Shown here: positions 63,076 to 64,000 of the stretch, piece after piece
How the letters are laid out: each line of letters opens with the position of its first letter
Numbering within the stretch: the first letter of the stretch is position 1
Assembly (NCBI RefSeq): GCF_029889885.1
Contig: NZ_JARANY010000006.1
Span: 51,724 to 115,723, forward strand
Origin: Chromohalobacter sp. 296-RDG
GTDB lineage: Bacteria; Pseudomonadota; Gammaproteobacteria; Pseudomonadales; Halomonadaceae
DNA length: 64,000 nucleotides
Direction: 5' to 3'
Program-made: the position numbers and the translations under genes
The notes under the pieces: generated by a model
Databases searched by the model: none
The model's input: only the letters and a program-made list of their open reading frames with translations
What the model was told of the DNA's origin: nothing

Positions 63076-64000
63076 GGTGGGACTTCCTCCCTGGGGTGGG
63101 GGTAATGGGTGGCAGTGGCAGGCGACGTGGCCAGTCATCGGGCACGATGAAAAAACGTCTCTGGGTGCCGTCGGGCGCTTGCAGATGATATTGCCGTGGC
63201 GTGCCGGTGTCCGTGAAGTGCGCCTCGAGCTCGGCTTCCAGTCTCTCCAACGTGCGATATGTCTCGCCTCCGGGTAGTGCGAGCCAATGCGGCTTGTGAA
63301 GCGGGGCGCCCATGGTTCCTGTCGGCAAGTGGTCACGCAGTATCGGCCAGTCTTGCCATGTCAGCCAATCGCCATGAGCGGCGGTGATACGTGCCGGATG
63401 CGGCGCCGCTAGCGTGACGGACCAAGGGTAAAACAGCATCCCGAGCATGGCTGCACGCTGTTGAAGTAAGCTTGGGTCGATGCCTAGCGAGTTCAAGCGT
63501 GCCATCGAGCGCGGGTGATGGGCCAGGGGCAACTGGTGATGCCGGGTATGGTAATGCTTGCGTGCCAATGAGTCGGCGCAGCCGGGGCCGATCCAGCGTG
63601 CCGGATGGCGTTCGTCGCCGGGTCCTTGGCGCAGGCCCAGATAATACTTGATGGCCAGTTCTAGATGGGTGGGGCGTCCCTGAGCATCGGCATAGATGAC
63701 ATCCAGCTCACCGAGGGTGCGGTTGGCCTCGTGAATCGCGATATTAGTGGCCAGTAGGCGTGTCGCTGGGGCGAGGTCGAGCAGGGCGTGCCAGAGACGC
63801 TCATGGTAATGCCCCAGACGTCGCGGAGGCGTTGCGCCGATATAAGGCACGAGCCGTTGCGGCTCGGCGTCGAACGCATGCAGCCAAGCCTTTCTGCACG
63901 CGGCGTCGCCAAGCCCGAGTGCCTCGAGGGTCGGCCGGCCCGGATAATCGCTTTCGATGATATCCGGAGCATGCAATAGCCAGGCGAGATCACGCACCCA
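63044..64000 (-). CDS. DUF1853 family protein (5' end outside the window)
   Basis: About 318 residues are visible and the frame runs off the right edge; the GTG at 63997 reads VRDLAWLL, which in this family usually lies a few residues into the protein, so the true start is probably outside. DUF1853 segments seen include VRDLAWLLHAPDII, the acidic strand GELDVIYADAQGRPTHLELA then IKYYLGL, GPGCADSLARKHYHTRHHQL and a Pro/Arg-rich tail. The D-x8-E-x-A-x-K spacing in that strand resembles a PD-(D/E)XK nuclease core. No function is established. It overlaps the ZntR-like gene by 32 bases. Confidence 0.78.
   Translation of the reverse strand, partial: WVRDLAWLLHAPDIIESDYPGRPTLEALGLGDAACRKAWLHAFDAEPQRLVPYIGATPPRRLGHYHERLWHALLDLAPATRLLATNIAIHEANRTLGELDVIYADAQGRPTHLELAIKYYLGLRQGPGDERHPARWIGPGCADSLARKHYHTRHHQLPLAHHPRSMARLNSLGIDPSLLQQRAAMLGMLFYPWSVTLAAPHPARITAAHGDWLTWQDWPILRDHLPTGTMGAPLHKPHWLALPGGETYRTLERLEAELEAHFTDTGTPRQYHLQAPDGTQRRFFIVPDDWPRRLPLPPITPTPGRKSHHVEDRRTGRA

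Overview
This is a high-GC chromosomal stretch from a gammaproteobacterium. Gene content and order point to a halophile of the Halomonadaceae (Chromohalobacter/Halomonas type); this is inference from synteny and protein character, as no rRNA or marker search was possible. The order fimV-truA-trpF-(trpBA)-accD-folC-dedD-cvpA-purF-metZ matches the Pseudomonas-type arrangement, and rsgA/orn-queG-nnrD-tsaE-amiB-mutL-miaA-hfq-hflX-hflKC-(hisZ)-purA is the classical gammaproteobacterial block. I see no prophage, insertion sequence, CRISPR array or rRNA operon.

Layout. 1-464: end of an unidentified gene and a GtrA-like membrane protein. 584-6438: proline catabolism (putP, putA and an AraC-type regulator). 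6503-9811: accessory stretch with a small membrane protein, an orphan TctC-type binding protein, tRNA-Gly(CCC) followed by two copies of its own 3' part, a CBS-domain protein and two small proteins, one of them a 52-residue Pmp3/YqaE peptide. 9974-21673: the fimV to metZ block (tRNA modification, tryptophan, fatty acid, folate, purine and methionine synthesis). 21765-37938: rsgA/orn through purA (ribosome assembly, RNA decay, queuosine, metabolite repair, t6A, cell wall hydrolysis, mismatch repair, Hfq, HflX, HflKC, HisZ, adenylosuccinate synthetase). 38110-47569: an SSS symporter, then opgG-opgH for osmoregulated periplasmic glucans, flanked by a GtrII-like glucosyltransferase and an acyltransferase-3 protein. 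47663-50405: gabT-gabD for GABA use. 50610-64000: mixed envelope, stress and unknown genes (DUF1266 repeat protein, NlpC/P60 lipoprotein, MFS exporter, exported MsrA, CDP-alcohol phosphatidyltransferase, SlyD, LpxR-like deacylase, glycine-zipper lipoprotein, DUF6314-like, EamA transporter, membrane-anchored FMN glutamate-synthase-like enzyme, ZntR-like regulator, DUF1853).

How the genes fit together. Most of the window is housekeeping. The parts most worth a second look are: the tandem structured copies of the tRNA-Gly 3' end (8120-8292), which recall the repeats downstream of E. coli tyrT; the candidate periplasmic-glucan synthesis and decoration locus (39906-47569); the large multi-module DUF1266 protein (50610-53066); and a frame-disrupted small membrane peptide between putA and putP.
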